Shown piece by piece: positions 29,874 to 39,954 of a stretch of DNA of 64,000 nucleotides (positions are counted from its first letter, which is position 1; each line of letters begins with the position of its first letter). Source of the DNA: Chelativorans sp. (GTDB lineage: Bacteria > Pseudomonadota > Alphaproteobacteria > Rhizobiales > Rhizobiaceae); the NCBI RefSeq assembly GCF_031180965.1, contig NZ_JAPSLH010000008.1, forward strand, positions 1-64,000. The letters run 5' to 3'. The notes beneath the pieces are model-generated. The model was given only the letters and a program-made list of their open reading frames with translations. It did not search any database and was not told where the DNA came from. Made by a program: the position numbers and the translations under genes.

Positions 29874-30740
29874 ATGTCGTCGGCGATGCAGGAGCTTCTC
29901 GACATACTTAACCTTGAGGAGCTCGAACTCAACCTCTATCGCGGCCGGAGCCCGAAGGTGGGCTGGCAGCGTGTCTTCGGCGGGCAGGTCATCGGCCAGG
30001 CGCTCGTCGCCGCCCAGCGTACGGTTTCCAGCGAAAGGCATGTGCATTCCCTGCACTGCTACTTCATGCGCCCGGGGGACCCTGCCATTCCGATCGTATA
30101 TGAGGTGGATCGCATCCGCGACGGCGGCAGCTTTACGACTAGACGCGTCGTCGCCATCCAGCACGGCCACGCCATTTTCGCCCTTTCTGCTTCCTTCCAG
30201 GTGGATGAGGACGGGCTTGAGCACGAGCTGCCGATCCCGGACGGTATTCCCGCCCCGGAAAGCTTGCGAAGCCAGGCGGACTACATAGCATTGCTGAGTT
30301 CGGATGTGCCGGAAAACATCCGCCGCTATTGGCAACGTGAGCGGCCGGTCGAAATCCGTCCCGTCAATATCGAGCACTATACGACGAACAACAAGCTGCC
30401 GCCCTTCCAGCAGGTCTGGATGCGCACCACCGGCCCCGTTCCGGATGACAAGGCGCTGCAGGCGGCAGTGCTTGCCTATCTCTCCGACATGACGCTGATC
30501 GACACGGCCACTTTTCCTCACGGAAGATCCCTGTTCGATCCCGGCCTGCAGATGGCAAGCCTCGACCACGCCATGTGGTTCCACCGGCCGGACCCGCTCG
30601 ACGACTGGCTGCTTTATACCCAGGACAGCCCCTTCTCCGGCGGTTCGAGGGGGCTGGCGCGTGGCAGTATCTATGCACGGAACGGCAAGCTTATCGCCTC
30701 GGTAGCGCAGGAAGGCTTGCTGCGCCTGCGCGAAAAGTAA
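29874..30740 (+). CDS. tesB: Acyl-CoA thioesterase II
   Basis: A 288-residue double-hotdog thioesterase that hydrolyses medium- to long-chain acyl-CoAs. N-terminal LLDILNLEELELNLYRG, RVFGGQVIGQALVAAQRTV and HSLHCYFMRPGDP are typical; the catalytic Asp is expected in YLSDMTLIDTA and the C-terminal block in HAMWFHRPDPLDDWLLYTQDSPFSGG. GGAG lies 8 bases before the ATG. Immediately downstream is the glnK regulatory region; the order tesB-glnK-amtB-ftsK is common in rhizobia. Confidence 0.96.
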   Translation: MSSAMQELLDILNLEELELNLYRGRSPKVGWQRVFGGQVIGQALVAAQRTVSSERHVHSLHCYFMRPGDPAIPIVYEVDRIRDGGSFTTRRVVAIQHGHAIFALSASFQVDEDGLEHELPIPDGIPAPESLRSQADYIALLSSDVPENIRRYWQRERPVEIRPVNIEHYTTNNKLPPFQQVWMRTTGPVPDDKALQAAVLAYLSDMTLIDTATFPHGRSLFDPGLQMASLDHAMWFHRPDPLDDWLLYTQDSPFSGGSRGLARGSIYARNGKLIASVAQEGLLRLREK

Positions 30741-30755
30741 GCAGATCGGGCTAGT

Positions 30756-30772
30756 TGCACAATTATTGTGCA
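30756..30772. promoter_or_regulatory. Probable NtrC binding site (upstream activator)
   Basis: A perfect palindrome, TGCACAAT-T-ATTGTGCA, 17 bases long. It matches the NtrC pattern TGCAC-N7-GTGCA and lies 88 bases upstream of the sigma-54 promoter, a normal distance for an enhancer site. It would activate glnK-amtB under nitrogen limitation. Only one such site is clear. Confidence 0.8.
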
Positions 30773-30859
30773 TCTCCTCGCCGGCCGGCTGAAACTGCAG
30801 CCAAAGCGGCCGCAGCATTTTCCAAACTTTCCAAATAGTTAACGCTGCTGTCCGGCAAG

Positions 30860-30875
30860 TGGCACGGCGCTTGAT
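30860..30875 (+). promoter_or_regulatory. Sigma-54 promoter of glnK-amtB
   Basis: TGGCACG-GCGC-TTGAT fits the RpoN consensus TGGCACG-N4-TTGCW, with the invariant GG at -24; the -12 element has GA in place of GC. It sits 86 bases before the glnK start. With the NtrC-type palindrome upstream it forms a standard nitrogen-regulated promoter. Confidence 0.82.
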
Positions 30876-30955
30876 TCGCCCTTGGCGTCGCTGGCGCCCT
30901 CGGGCGGGGACCCCAGTGACATCCAACGCGGCTGGTTCCGCAAGAGCAGGGGTGA

Positions 30956-31300
<345 letters not shown>

Positions 31301-31331
31301 GCGCAATCCGGATATGCCAGGGGAGAATAGA

Positions 31332-32705
31332 ATGAGATTTCCGAGTATCGATTTGGCGAAGCGCGTATCCGGGGCGGGCGCGCTCGCATTGGCTGCTTTC
31401 GCGACTCTGCCTGCCCTGGCGCAGGAAGCGGCCGAGGGGGCGGCGGATGCGGCAGCCGCGGCCGCGCCCGTCATGGACAAGGGCGATGTGGCCTGGATGA
31501 TGACGGCGAGCCTCCTGGTGCTGTTCATGACCATGCCGGGCCTGGCGCTCTTCTACGGCGGGCTCGTGCGCGCCAAGAACGCGCTTTCCGTCCTCATGCA
31601 GTGCACCATGATCGCCGCCGTGGTTATGGTTGTGTGGGTGCTCTGGGGCTATTCCATAGCTTTCGGCGGCGGCACGAGCCCGTTCTGGGGCGGCTTTGGC
31701 AAGCTCTTCCTGTCCGGCGTGACGCCCGACTCGACGGCCGCGACCTTCACCGACGGGGTCGTGATCCCCGAATATGTCTTTATCGTCTTCCAGATGACAT
31801 TTGCCGTCATCACGCCGGCCCTCATCGTCGGCGCCTTCGCCGAGCGGATCAAATTCTCGGCGGTGGTGCTCTTCACCATACTGTGGGTGACTTTCGTCTA
31901 TTTCCCGATCGCACATATGGTGTGGGACGCCAGCGGCTACCTCTTCAATCTCGGCGCGCTGGATTTCGCGGGCGGCACGGTCGTCCATATCAATGCCGGC
32001 ATCGCCGCGCTGGTAGGCTGCATCCTGGTCGGCCGGCGCAACGGCCTTGGCAAGGAACTGCTCGCCCCTCATTCCATGACGTTGACGATGGTTGGCGGGT
32101 CGATCCTGTGGGTCGGCTGGTTCGGCTTCAATGCGGGGTCGAACCTTGAAGCCACCGGCGGAGCCGCCCTCGCCATGATCAACACCTTCACCGCGACCGC
32201 CGGCGCGATCATCGGCTGGAGCGTGGTCGAGGCATTCCATCGCGGCAAGGCGTCAATGCTGGGCGCGGTCTCCGGCCTGGTGGCGGGCCTGGTGGCGGTG
32301 ACCCCCGCCTGCGGCTATATCGGCCCGGTGGGCGCGATCGTCCTCGGCTTCATCGCCAGCGTGATCTGCTATTTCTTCGTCGCGGTCGTGAAGAACAGGT
32401 TCGGCTATGACGACACGCTCGACGTGTTCGGCATTCATGGGATCGGCGGCATCGTCGGCGCGCTCGGCACCGCCATCTTCGCCGCGCCGTGGCTTGGCGG
32501 CATCCAGGGCGAGGACTTTTCCATCGCTTCCCAGCTCTGGATCCAGTTCGTCGCCGTCGCCATCACGATCGTCTGGTGCGGCATCGTCTCTGCCATCCTC
32601 TATAAACTTGTCGACGTCATCGTCGGCCTGCGTCCGACCGCTGAGGCGGAGACGCAGGGCCTCGACCTCGCGTCGCATGGCGAGGCAGCCTACCACTACT
32701 CCTGA
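31332..32705 (+). CDS. amtB: Ammonium transporter AmtB
   Basis: A 457-residue inner-membrane ammonium channel. A signal peptide (to about residue 30, ALPALAQ) is followed by about eleven transmembrane helices. Signatures include LVLFMTMPGLALFYGGLVRAKN, FNAGSNLEA and the two pore-region histidines in LDFAGGTVVHINAGIAAL and DVFGIHGIGGIVGALG. I use the ATG at 31332, which follows GGGGAG; the frame is open upstream. Activity should be blocked by GlnK, encoded just before it. Confidence 0.97.
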   Translation: MRFPSIDLAKRVSGAGALALAAFATLPALAQEAAEGAADAAAAAAPVMDKGDVAWMMTASLLVLFMTMPGLALFYGGLVRAKNALSVLMQCTMIAAVVMVVWVLWGYSIAFGGGTSPFWGGFGKLFLSGVTPDSTAATFTDGVVIPEYVFIVFQMTFAVITPALIVGAFAERIKFSAVVLFTILWVTFVYFPIAHMVWDASGYLFNLGALDFAGGTVVHINAGIAALVGCILVGRRNGLGKELLAPHSMTLTMVGGSILWVGWFGFNAGSNLEATGGAALAMINTFTATAGAIIGWSVVEAFHRGKASMLGAVSGLVAGLVAVTPACGYIGPVGAIVLGFIASVICYFFVAVVKNRFGYDDTLDVFGIHGIGGIVGALGTAIFAAPWLGGIQGEDFSIASQLWIQFVAVAITIVWCGIVSAILYKLVDVIVGLRPTAEAETQGLDLASHGEAAYHYS

Positions 32706-32734
32706 TCCGCGGCACCTCTCCCGAGATGCCCATT

Positions 32735-32762
32735 GGGCCCGGCGCAAGCTGGGCCCTTTTTT
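32735..32762 (+). terminator. Terminator after glnK-amtB
   Basis: GGGCCC at 32735-32740 can pair with GGGCCC at 32751-32756 around a ten-base loop, followed at once by six T. It lies 30 bases downstream of the amtB stop. Confidence 0.85.
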
Positions 32763-32949
32763 GCGTAGGGACTAGCGGAAGGAGCGACAGGAAGCGCTGT
32801 CCGACAATGCGCTCTTGTTCCTCTTGGCCTACTCTCCCTGCTACCCTTCTGCCCTTCCTCCATGGTTAATGCAGCCTTTACCATCCCTCGGCTAGGTTGA
32901 AGCTGGCGTCGGGCATTGCCCGGCATCGGTGGTATGAGTGCACGGGGAC

Positions 32950-35520
32950 ATGCGTATGGGTTCGGGTTCTTCGGCGGCATTTGCCATTTATGATGATGGC
33001 TTCAGCCTGCGAAATTTCCTGCGGCGGCAGGCCCGGCGCGGCGTGGGAGTCGCCGTCCTGGCATTCGTCGCTTTCGGATTGGCAAGCCTTGCCACCTGGA
33101 ACGTAGCCGACCCGAGCTTCAGCTACGCGACCGACAATCCCGTTACCAATGCCATGGGTTATCCGGGCGCCGTCTATTCCGACATCGCGATGCAGTTCTT
33201 CGGGCTTGCTTCCGTCGCAGGCCTGGTGCCCGCCGTCTTCTGGGGCCTTTTTCTCGCCGCCGGCCGCGGCATCGAGCATCCCGGACGCCGCGTAGCCGCC
33301 TGGTTCGCCGGGGCGATTCTCTCGGCCGGGGTTGCGGGCTGCCTCACGCCGCCCGACACCTGGCCGCTCCCCATGGGACTCGGCGGCGTCTTCGGCGACA
33401 TGGTCCTCTCCATTCCCGGCTTCTTCACCGGCGGCTACCCCACGGGGTTGTTCGGGATCGCCGTCGCAGCAGTCCTGATCCTGCCGGCCACCTGGCTAAC
33501 GCTCTATGGAGCAGGCGCTCTCGGCCGGACCGGCACGTCCTCGGCCGTGGTCGAGAAGGAGGAGGAAGTAGATACTCCCTTCGAGGTTTCCTATGCGGAG
33601 AGTGACGAGGAGGAAGGCGGCCTGGTCGCCTTCGGCGTCATCGCCCATTGGTGGCTTTATCTGAAGGCTTTTTTCCGCCGGCGCTTCGCCCTGCATGGTA
33701 CTGATCTGCCGGAGGAGTTTGATGCGCCGGGCCCCGCGCCCGTGCTGGTTGCTGCCCGCGCGGCTGAGCAGAATATGCGGATCGAGCCTGGCTTCGGCGG
33801 GGACGGGCTTGAGTTTACGTCGTTCGAGGAGGTACCCGCCCCGCGCCTTCGCCCCGCATACCCCGCCCAGGCGGCTGCGCAGCAGCAAGGGGCAGCGCAG
33901 TTGGGTGCGCGCGTGGAAAATCCTGCCGCACGGCCAGTTCCCGGAGCGCGTGTGCGCCGGGAAGCTCAGCCGTCGCTGATCGAAACCAACGAGTTCAAGC
34001 TGCCTGCCCTGCATCTCCTCGCCGAGCCGAAGGCGACGAGCAAGGATCCTAGCCTTTCCAAGGACGCGCTGGAGCAGAATGCGCGGCTGCTGGAGGGCGT
34101 GCTCGACGATTTCGGCGTCAAGGGCGAGATCATTCATGTGCGACCCGGCCCTGTTGTCACGCTGTACGAACTGGAGCCGGCGCCCGGCATCAAATCCTCG
34201 CGCGTCATCAGCCTGGCCGACGATATCGCCCGCTCGATGAGCGCCATTGCCGCGCGCGTGGCGGTGGTGCCCGGGCGCAATGCGATCGGCATCGAGCTGC
34301 CCAATGCCAAGCGCGAGACGGTCTACCTGCGAGAGCTCCTGGCGAGCCGCGAATTCGAGACGACGAAGACGCGGCTGGCGCTCGCGCTCGGCAAGACGAT
34401 CAATGGCGAGGCGGTGATCGCCGATCTTGCCAAGATGCCGCATCTTCTCGTCGCCGGCACTACGGGCTCGGGCAAGTCGGTGGCCATCAACACGATGATC
34501 CTCTCGCTGCTTTACCGCATGACGCCGGAGGAATGCCGCCTGATCATGATCGACCCGAAAATGCTTGAGCTTTCCATCTATGACGGCATCCCGCATCTGC
34601 TCACGCCCGTGGTGACCGATCCGAAGAAGGCCGTAGTCGCGCTCAAATGGACCGTGCGCGAGATGGAAGAGCGCTACCGAAAGATGTCGAAGGTCGGCGT
34701 GCGCAACATCGAGGGCTTCAACCAGCGCGTAAAGGCCGCCAAGGAAAAGGGCGAGACGATCACCCGCACGGTGCAGACGGGCTTTGACCGCGAGACCGGC
34801 GAAGCCATCTACGAGACGGAGGCTCTCGATCTGGAGCCGATGCCTTGCATCGTCGTGATAATCGACGAGATGGCCGACCTAATGATGGTTGCCGGCAAGG
34901 ATATCGAGGGGGCGGTGCAGCGGTTGGCGCAAATGGCCCGTGCGGCGGGCATCCATGTGATCATGGCCACGCAGCGCCCCTCGGTCGACGTCATCACCGG
35001 AACGATCAAGGCGAACTTCCCAACGCGTATTTCCTTCCAGGTCACGTCCAAGATCGACAGCCGGACCATTCTGGGCGAGCAGGGCGCCGAACAGCTGCTC
35101 GGAATGGGTGACATGCTCTACATGGCCGGTGGTGGGCGAATCCAGCGCGTGCACGGACCCTTCGTCTCCGATTCGGAAGTGGAGCACATCGTCTCCCACC
35201 TGAAGTCGCAGGGCACGCCCGACTATCTCGAAGCCGTCACCGAGGATGACGATGAGGAGGAGGAGTCCTCGTCGGGCGGCTCGGGGAGCGGCGGCTCGGC
35301 AGGCAATTTCGACGATTCGGACGATCCGTACGACCAGGCGGTGGCGGTCGTCCTGCGCGACGGCAAGGCCTCGACCAGCTACATCCAGCGGCGCCTCGGC
35401 ATCGGCTACAACCGTGCCGCATCGATCATCGAGCGGATGGAAAAGGAAGGTATCGTCGGCCCCGCAAACCATGCCGGCAAGCGCGAGATCCTGGTCCCTA
35501 CCGAGCAGGAGGATGTCTAG
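32950..35520 (+). CDS. ftsK: DNA translocase FtsK
   Basis: An 856-residue septal ATPase that pumps chromosome ends and directs dif recombination. About four N-terminal transmembrane helices (roughly 30-210), a Pro/Ala/Gln-rich linker, then the RecA-like motor. Walker A is [12 protein letters not shown] near residue 503 and Walker [15 protein letters not shown]. The C-terminal gamma winged-helix domain ([39 protein letters not shown]) reads KOPS sequences. Starts at 32938 (GTG), 32950 or 32956 are all possible. lolA, which I expect after ftsK in many rhizobia, is not here. Confidence 0.96.
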   Translation: MRMGSGSSAAFAIYDDGFSLRNFLRRQARRGVGVAVLAFVAFGLASLATWNVADPSFSYATDNPVTNAMGYPGAVYSDIAMQFFGLASVAGLVPAVFWGLFLAAGRGIEHPGRRVAAWFAGAILSAGVAGCLTPPDTWPLPMGLGGVFGDMVLSIPGFFTGGYPTGLFGIAVAAVLILPATWLTLYGAGALGRTGTSSAVVEKEEEVDTPFEVSYAESDEEEGGLVAFGVIAHWWLYLKAFFRRRFALHGTDLPEEFDAPGPAPVLVAARAAEQNMRIEPGFGGDGLEFTSFEEVPAPRLRPAYPAQAAAQQQGAAQLGARVENPAARPVPGARVRREAQPSLIETNEFKLPALHLLAEPKATSKDPSLSKDALEQNARLLEGVLDDFGVKGEIIHVRPGPVVTLYELEPAPGIKSSRVISLADDIARSMSAIAARVAVVPGRNAIGIELPNAKRETVYLRELLASREFETTKTRLALALGKTINGEAVIADLAKMPHLLVAGTTGSGKSVAINTMILSLLYRMTPEECRLIMIDPKMLELSIYDGIPHLLTPVVTDPKKAVVALKWTVREMEERYRKMSKVGVRNIEGFNQRVKAAKEKGETITRTVQTGFDRETGEAIYETEALDLEPMPCIVVIIDEMADLMMVAGKDIEGAVQRLAQMARAAGIHVIMATQRPSVDVITGTIKANFPTRISFQVTSKIDSRTILGEQGAEQLLGMGDMLYMAGGGRIQRVHGPFVSDSEVEHIVSHLKSQGTPDYLEAVTEDDDEEEESSSGGSGSGGSAGNFDDSDDPYDQAVAVVLRDGKASTSYIQRRLGIGYNRAASIIERMEKEGIVGPANHAGKREILVPTEQEDV

Positions 35521-35693
35521 GCCAGCTAGTAGCGCCTGATCGGAACGGCCGCGCGGCGATGTGTCCGAGCGTTGCCCTCTCCCGGGTGAGCAGCCGCGTC
35601 GCAACGCCCCGGAACAATGCGGCCGCGCTTCCGTTCCTCCGACTTGAGGCAAAGGACGGACAGCTCTCCTGAGTTGTCCGCTATGGCAAACAG

Positions 35694-36659
35694 ATGTCGA
35701 GCGCAGGAACGATCCGCATCGGCATATCGGGTTGGACCTATAAGCCCTGGCGCGGCGTGTTCTATCCTGGCGGCCTGCCGCACAAGCGCGAACTCGCCTA
35801 TGCGGCGGAGCACTTCCGATCCGTGGAGATCAATGGGACGTTTTACGGCCTCCAGCGGCCGGAATGTTTTGCCCGCTGGCGCGAGGAGACTCCCGAAGGA
35901 TTCGTCTTCGCCATCAAGGGCTCGCGCTACATAACGCACATGAAGAAGCTCGTCGATGTTAGGACGCCGCTCGCCAATTTCCTGGCGTCGGGGCCGCTGC
36001 GGCTCGGTCCGAAACTCGGGCCGATCCTGTGGCAGTTTCCCCCGCAAATGAAGTTCGATGCAGCCCGGTTCGAGGCATTCTTCAAGCTGCTTCCGCGCAA
36101 TACGCAGGAAGGGGCGGCGCTGGCGCGGCAGCATGATGAGCGGCTGGACGGCCGCGACTGGACCGAAGCGGACGCGCGCCGTCCGATGCGCCATGCCGTC
36201 GAGATCCGGCACGAAAGTTTCTGCACGGCCGAATTCATCGAGCTCTTGCGGCGCTACGAGATCGCTCTCGTTTGCGCCGACACCCCAGAATGGCCGCTTC
36301 TCATGGATTTGACAGCCGATTTCGTCTATTGCCGCCTGCACGGGTCCGAGCAGCTCTATTCGAGCGGCTACGACGACGCCGCGCTCGACCGCTGGGCGGA
36401 GCGCGTGCGAACCTGGGCCAACGGCGGCGAGCCTGACGACGCGCAGCGCGTGCTGGAGCCCACGAAACCGCGCGCAGCCGGCCGCGACGTCTATGTCTAT
36501 TTCGACAATGACGCGAAGGTCCACGCACCCTTCAATGCAGCTTCGCTTGCCCTGCGGCTGGGCATCGGTGAGGCGCTGCATCGGGAAGACCAAGAAAGGG
36601 CGCCAACGCGCCGCCGCGTTCGGCAGCCCCCGCACCCGGAGAAGCTCGCGCAAACGTGA
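35694..36659 (+). CDS. DUF72 (YecE-like) protein
   Basis: A 321-residue TIM-barrel-like protein of the DUF72/YecE family, whose reaction is unknown. Recognisable parts are IRIGISGWTYKPWRGVFYP near residue 7, HFRSVEINGTFYGLQRPE, FAIKGSRYITHMKKL, LGPILWQFPP and VYCRLHGSEQLYSSGY. It starts at the ATG at 35694. It stands about 170 bases after ftsK on the same strand, with no evident operon. Confidence 0.9.
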   Translation: MSSAGTIRIGISGWTYKPWRGVFYPGGLPHKRELAYAAEHFRSVEINGTFYGLQRPECFARWREETPEGFVFAIKGSRYITHMKKLVDVRTPLANFLASGPLRLGPKLGPILWQFPPQMKFDAARFEAFFKLLPRNTQEGAALARQHDERLDGRDWTEADARRPMRHAVEIRHESFCTAEFIELLRRYEIALVCADTPEWPLLMDLTADFVYCRLHGSEQLYSSGYDDAALDRWAERVRTWANGGEPDDAQRVLEPTKPRAAGRDVYVYFDNDAKVHAPFNAASLALRLGIGEALHREDQERAPTRRRVRQPPHPEKLAQT

Positions 36660-36754
36660 GCCCGTCTCGCCTTCACAGGTTTTTCGCGCGGGAATATGGT
36701 CTTCGGCGTCGGTACTACACGCGGTGGTCGCGTCCCGACATGGAGGACACTTCA

Positions 36755-36994
36755 ATGTTCCGTTCGATGATCGTGGCATTTGCGCTGCTCGCCCTTCCGG
36801 CGGCGGCATTGGCCAATCAGTGCCCCCAGATGATGGCGGAGATTGATGCCGCCCTGCCAAGTGCAAACCTCTCCGAAGCCGACCGCGCGAAGGTCGTGGA
36901 ACTTCGGGCCAAGGGCGAGCAGGAGCACCAGGCCGGCAATCACGACGCCTCCGAAGCAGCGTTGGAGGAAGCGAAGTCCCTGCTCGGCATCTAA
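36755..36994 (+). CDS. Small secreted helical protein
   Basis: A 79-residue exported protein: signal peptide residues 1-20 (IVAFALLALPAAALA), then an alpha-helical mature part (MMAEIDAALPSANLSEADRAKV, AGNHDASEAALEEAKSLLG). It has a single Cys near the mature start. I recall similar tiny periplasmic proteins in rhizobia without function. GGAGG lies 8 bases before the ATG at 36755, which supports this start over 36740. Confidence 0.72.
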   Translation: MFRSMIVAFALLALPAAALANQCPQMMAEIDAALPSANLSEADRAKVVELRAKGEQEHQAGNHDASEAALEEAKSLLGI

Positions 36995-37075
36995 GCCTTC
37001 GGGGCGCGCCATCTCCGCTCGGCATGGAGGCGGCGCGCCTTTTCAAGAGCTAGCTTCTCGGCCAGATTGGCGCCC

Positions 37076-38500
37076 ATGCGCCCTTCTGCCTCTCGACTGG
37101 TTTTTTTCCTCGTTGCCGGTTCTTTTTCTGTCGCCGCCCTCTGTAGGCCGGCCTTTGCGCATGCTTCGGAGCGTGGGCATGTGCTTCTCCTGCCCACTCA
37201 ATATTACGCCCTTGGCGGTGCGCTTGCGGTCGCGGCCACTTTCCTGATCCTGACCTTCCTGCCCCCAGAGCCGCTTGCGCGCGCCGGGCGGCGCCGATTG
37301 TCCGTCGGCAGCTTGCCGGGCGACGGGCGGGCGGCGGTAAGCTTCCTCTCCTTCCTGTTCTTCGCCGCGCTTCTTTACGCCGGCATCGAGGGGAGCCGCG
37401 ATCCGCTCGGCAACCCGCTTCCGCTCACCATATGGACGCTTCTCTGGGTGGGTTTGACACTCCTCCAGGGCATCATTGGCAATCTCTGGGCCTGGCTCAA
37501 TCCATGGTATGGGCCATGGCGGATCTTCGCGTGGCTGAGCGGCCGCAGGAGTGGGTGGCTGCACCTGCCGCCTACGCTGGGCTATCGCGCGGCTCTGCCG
37601 CTCTTCGCAGCATTCGCTTGGTTCGAGCTCGTCTACATCGCGCCGGATGATCCGCAACGATTGGCTGCGGCGGCGTTCGCCTATTGGCTCTTCACTTTCG
37701 GTGGCATCTGCCTGTTCGGCTACAGGGCATGGACAGGGCGCATCGAGTTTCTCTCGGTCTTCTTTCGAATGCTTTCGCAGCTGTCGGTCTTCCGGGCGTG
37801 GCGGTCGCCTCAAGGTTTGCGACTTTCCCTCGGCTTTCCGGGAGGAAAATTAGCTCATATCCAGCCGCTGCCCTTGAGCGGCGTCGCCCTTCTTCTCCTC
37901 GCGCTCAGCTCCGTCTCGTTCGACGGGCTGATGCGCAGCTTTTTCTGGCTCGGCGTCATCGGCATCAACCCCCTTGAGTTTCCGGGCCGCTCTGTCGTGA
38001 TCGCCGAAAATACGGTCGGCCTGCTTCTCGTCTTCCTCCTCTTCTGCGCTCTGTTTCTACTCGCTGTAGTTATAGGCGAGCGGCTTGCGGGAGGGCGCGA
38101 CTGGCGGCAGGCGGCAGGGCTGCTTGTCTGGTCAATCACCCCTATCGCGCTCGCCTATCACTTCTCGCATTATCTGACGGCGCTTCTAGTAAACGGACAA
38201 TATGCCCTGGTCAGTCTCTCCGACCCTTTTTTCAACGGTTGGAACCTGTTCGGCACAGGAACAATGCATGCCCATACAGGCGTGGCGCTCGGTGCGGAGC
38301 GGGCCTGGCTCATCTGGAATGCGCAGGCCGCCGCAATTATCGGCGGGCATGTCTTGGCCGTGACTATTGCCCATATCACCGCCTTCCATCTGCACGGCTC
38401 GGGCCGGCGCGCGGCACTCAGCCAGATCCCAATGGCGGCGCTAATGATCGGATACACCGTGTTCGGCCTGTGGCTGCTTTCCGCACCCACGGCTGGCTAG
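37076..38500 (+). CDS. Large polytopic membrane protein of unknown function
   Basis: A 474-residue protein with a signal-anchor or signal peptide (SFSVAALCRPAFAHA) and about ten to twelve hydrophobic helices. Conserved-looking motifs are HASERGHVLLLPTQYY after the signal, NLWAWLNPWYGPWRIF, FFWLGVIGINPLEFPGRS and LAYHFSHYLTALLVNGQY, with several histidines in the membrane (MHAHTG, GGHVLAVTIAH). I recall that database entries call relatives 'fenitrothion hydrolase'; I would not rely on that. No genes for obvious partners flank it. Confidence 0.72.
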   Translation: MRPSASRLVFFLVAGSFSVAALCRPAFAHASERGHVLLLPTQYYALGGALAVAATFLILTFLPPEPLARAGRRRLSVGSLPGDGRAAVSFLSFLFFAALLYAGIEGSRDPLGNPLPLTIWTLLWVGLTLLQGIIGNLWAWLNPWYGPWRIFAWLSGRRSGWLHLPPTLGYRAALPLFAAFAWFELVYIAPDDPQRLAAAAFAYWLFTFGGICLFGYRAWTGRIEFLSVFFRMLSQLSVFRAWRSPQGLRLSLGFPGGKLAHIQPLPLSGVALLLLALSSVSFDGLMRSFFWLGVIGINPLEFPGRSVVIAENTVGLLLVFLLFCALFLLAVVIGERLAGGRDWRQAAGLLVWSITPIALAYHFSHYLTALLVNGQYALVSLSDPFFNGWNLFGTGTMHAHTGVALGAERAWLIWNAQAAAIIGGHVLAVTIAHITAFHLHGSGRRAALSQIPMAALMIGYTVFGLWLLSAPTAG

Positions 38501-38606
38501 CCCCGCGGGTCGCTTGTTGCAACTGCGAAGGTTTGATGGTTTGCTCTCCCCCACGCTAGGCGCGCCGCCGGGCGCCTCGCCAGAGCATCCTATGGAAAGG
38601 AACGGC

Positions 38607-39911
38607 ATGACTGAATTTGGCAACGTCCAGATTGCCTCGAAGCGCGGCATCACCCGCCGAGCAGCCCTTCAAGGCCTCGGCGTGGTGGCGGGTGCAGCGG
38701 CCGCACCCGGTTTCGTACGCTACGCGCAGGCACAGTCTTCCGAGCCGATCCGCATCGGATTTCAGTGCCACCGCACCGGCATCGGCGCCGCCTATGGCCG
38801 CTGGTATGAGCGCGTGACCAGTGCCACGGCGAAGCTCATCAATGAAGCCGGCGGCATCAACGGCCGACCCCTGGAGATCATCATCGAGGATGACGGAACC
38901 GACCCGGCGCGCGGCGCAGAGGTGGTTCAGAAATTCGCCAATCAGCACAGAGTGGACCTGATCTACGGCACCTTGTTCTCCCATGTGGTCGTCGGTTCGG
39001 CCCCCGCCGCCGGGGAGCTGAAGATCCCCTATTATGTGGTGAGCGAAGGCTACCACGTGGCTTCCGGCAAAATGAACCGCTATTGCGTGCAGCCCGGCAT
39101 CACCGATGTGAAGGCACAGGTGCGCTCCGTCGCTCCTTGGATTGCGCAGAATCTCGGCAAAAAGGTCACGCTTGTTTTCCCCGACTACGCGTTCGGCCAC
39201 GATCACCGCGACTTCTTCGGTCCGGCACTGCAGGCACAGGGCGGCGAAGTGGTCGCCCTGGTTCCGATCCCGCCAACCGAGACCTCCTTCACCCGCTATC
39301 TCCCGCAGATCCCACGCGACACGGATGTGATCTACCACGTCATGGTCGGACCAGCCGTGCTCACCTTCGTGAAGGAGCTCGGCGAGTTCTTCGGCTCGGG
39401 CGGGCCGCAGCTCTTCGGCTTCATCGACTCGCTCGAGGCCGTAGACATCAACAGCCCTGGGCTGGAATTCTTGGAGGGCAGCCACTTCTGGGAGGGCATG
39501 TCGCGTTACGCTCAGCCCAACATGCCCGAATATGAGGCCGTGTACCGCCGGACCGTCGGCATTGACGAGAACGGCGCGAGCGTGAACGACCCCAACGACG
39601 TTTCCACGGCTGCTCACATGTTCGGCTGCTGGGAGACGCTCTATGTCATCAAGGCCGCAATGGAAGCCGTCGACTATCGAGGTCCGCAGGACCGCGCCAA
39701 GATGATCGAGGCGACCGAGGCGATGACCGAGATTGACGCCGGCCCCGAACACCCGCAGGGGCGAAAGACTTTCAACGGCAAGATCCACCAAGTATTCGGC
39801 GAGCAGAACATCAGCCAGGTGAAGGACGGGAAGCTGCAGGTTGTGCACCGTACTTCCCTCGAGGACGGGCTCTACGAGCCGGAAGCCGACTACACCACGA
39901 TGCCCTTCTGA
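38607..39911 (+). CDS. ABC transporter substrate-binding protein (branched-chain amino acid/amide type)
   Basis: A 434-residue periplasmic binding protein of the Leu/Ile/Val- or urea/amide-binding class. The N-terminus has a twin-arginine-like motif (SKRGITRRAALQGLGVV) before a cleavage site near YAQAQ, suggesting Tat export. The type I fold begins IRIGFQCHRTGIGAAYG; INEAGGINGRPLEIIIEDDGTDP is the typical hinge-strand segment. It heads a five-gene transporter operon. The start at 38607 follows AAGGA at 5 bases. The substrate is not deducible; amino acids, urea or short amides are all possible. Confidence 0.9.
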   Translation: MTEFGNVQIASKRGITRRAALQGLGVVAGAAAAPGFVRYAQAQSSEPIRIGFQCHRTGIGAAYGRWYERVTSATAKLINEAGGINGRPLEIIIEDDGTDPARGAEVVQKFANQHRVDLIYGTLFSHVVVGSAPAAGELKIPYYVVSEGYHVASGKMNRYCVQPGITDVKAQVRSVAPWIAQNLGKKVTLVFPDYAFGHDHRDFFGPALQAQGGEVVALVPIPPTETSFTRYLPQIPRDTDVIYHVMVGPAVLTFVKELGEFFGSGGPQLFGFIDSLEAVDINSPGLEFLEGSHFWEGMSRYAQPNMPEYEAVYRRTVGIDENGASVNDPNDVSTAAHMFGCWETLYVIKAAMEAVDYRGPQDRAKMIEATEAMTEIDAGPEHPQGRKTFNGKIHQVFGEQNISQVKDGKLQVVHRTSLEDGLYEPEADYTTMPF

Positions 39912-39954
39912 GGCTCCGCGCCGCGTTTCCAGTTCCTGTGCAGAACGGTACGAC

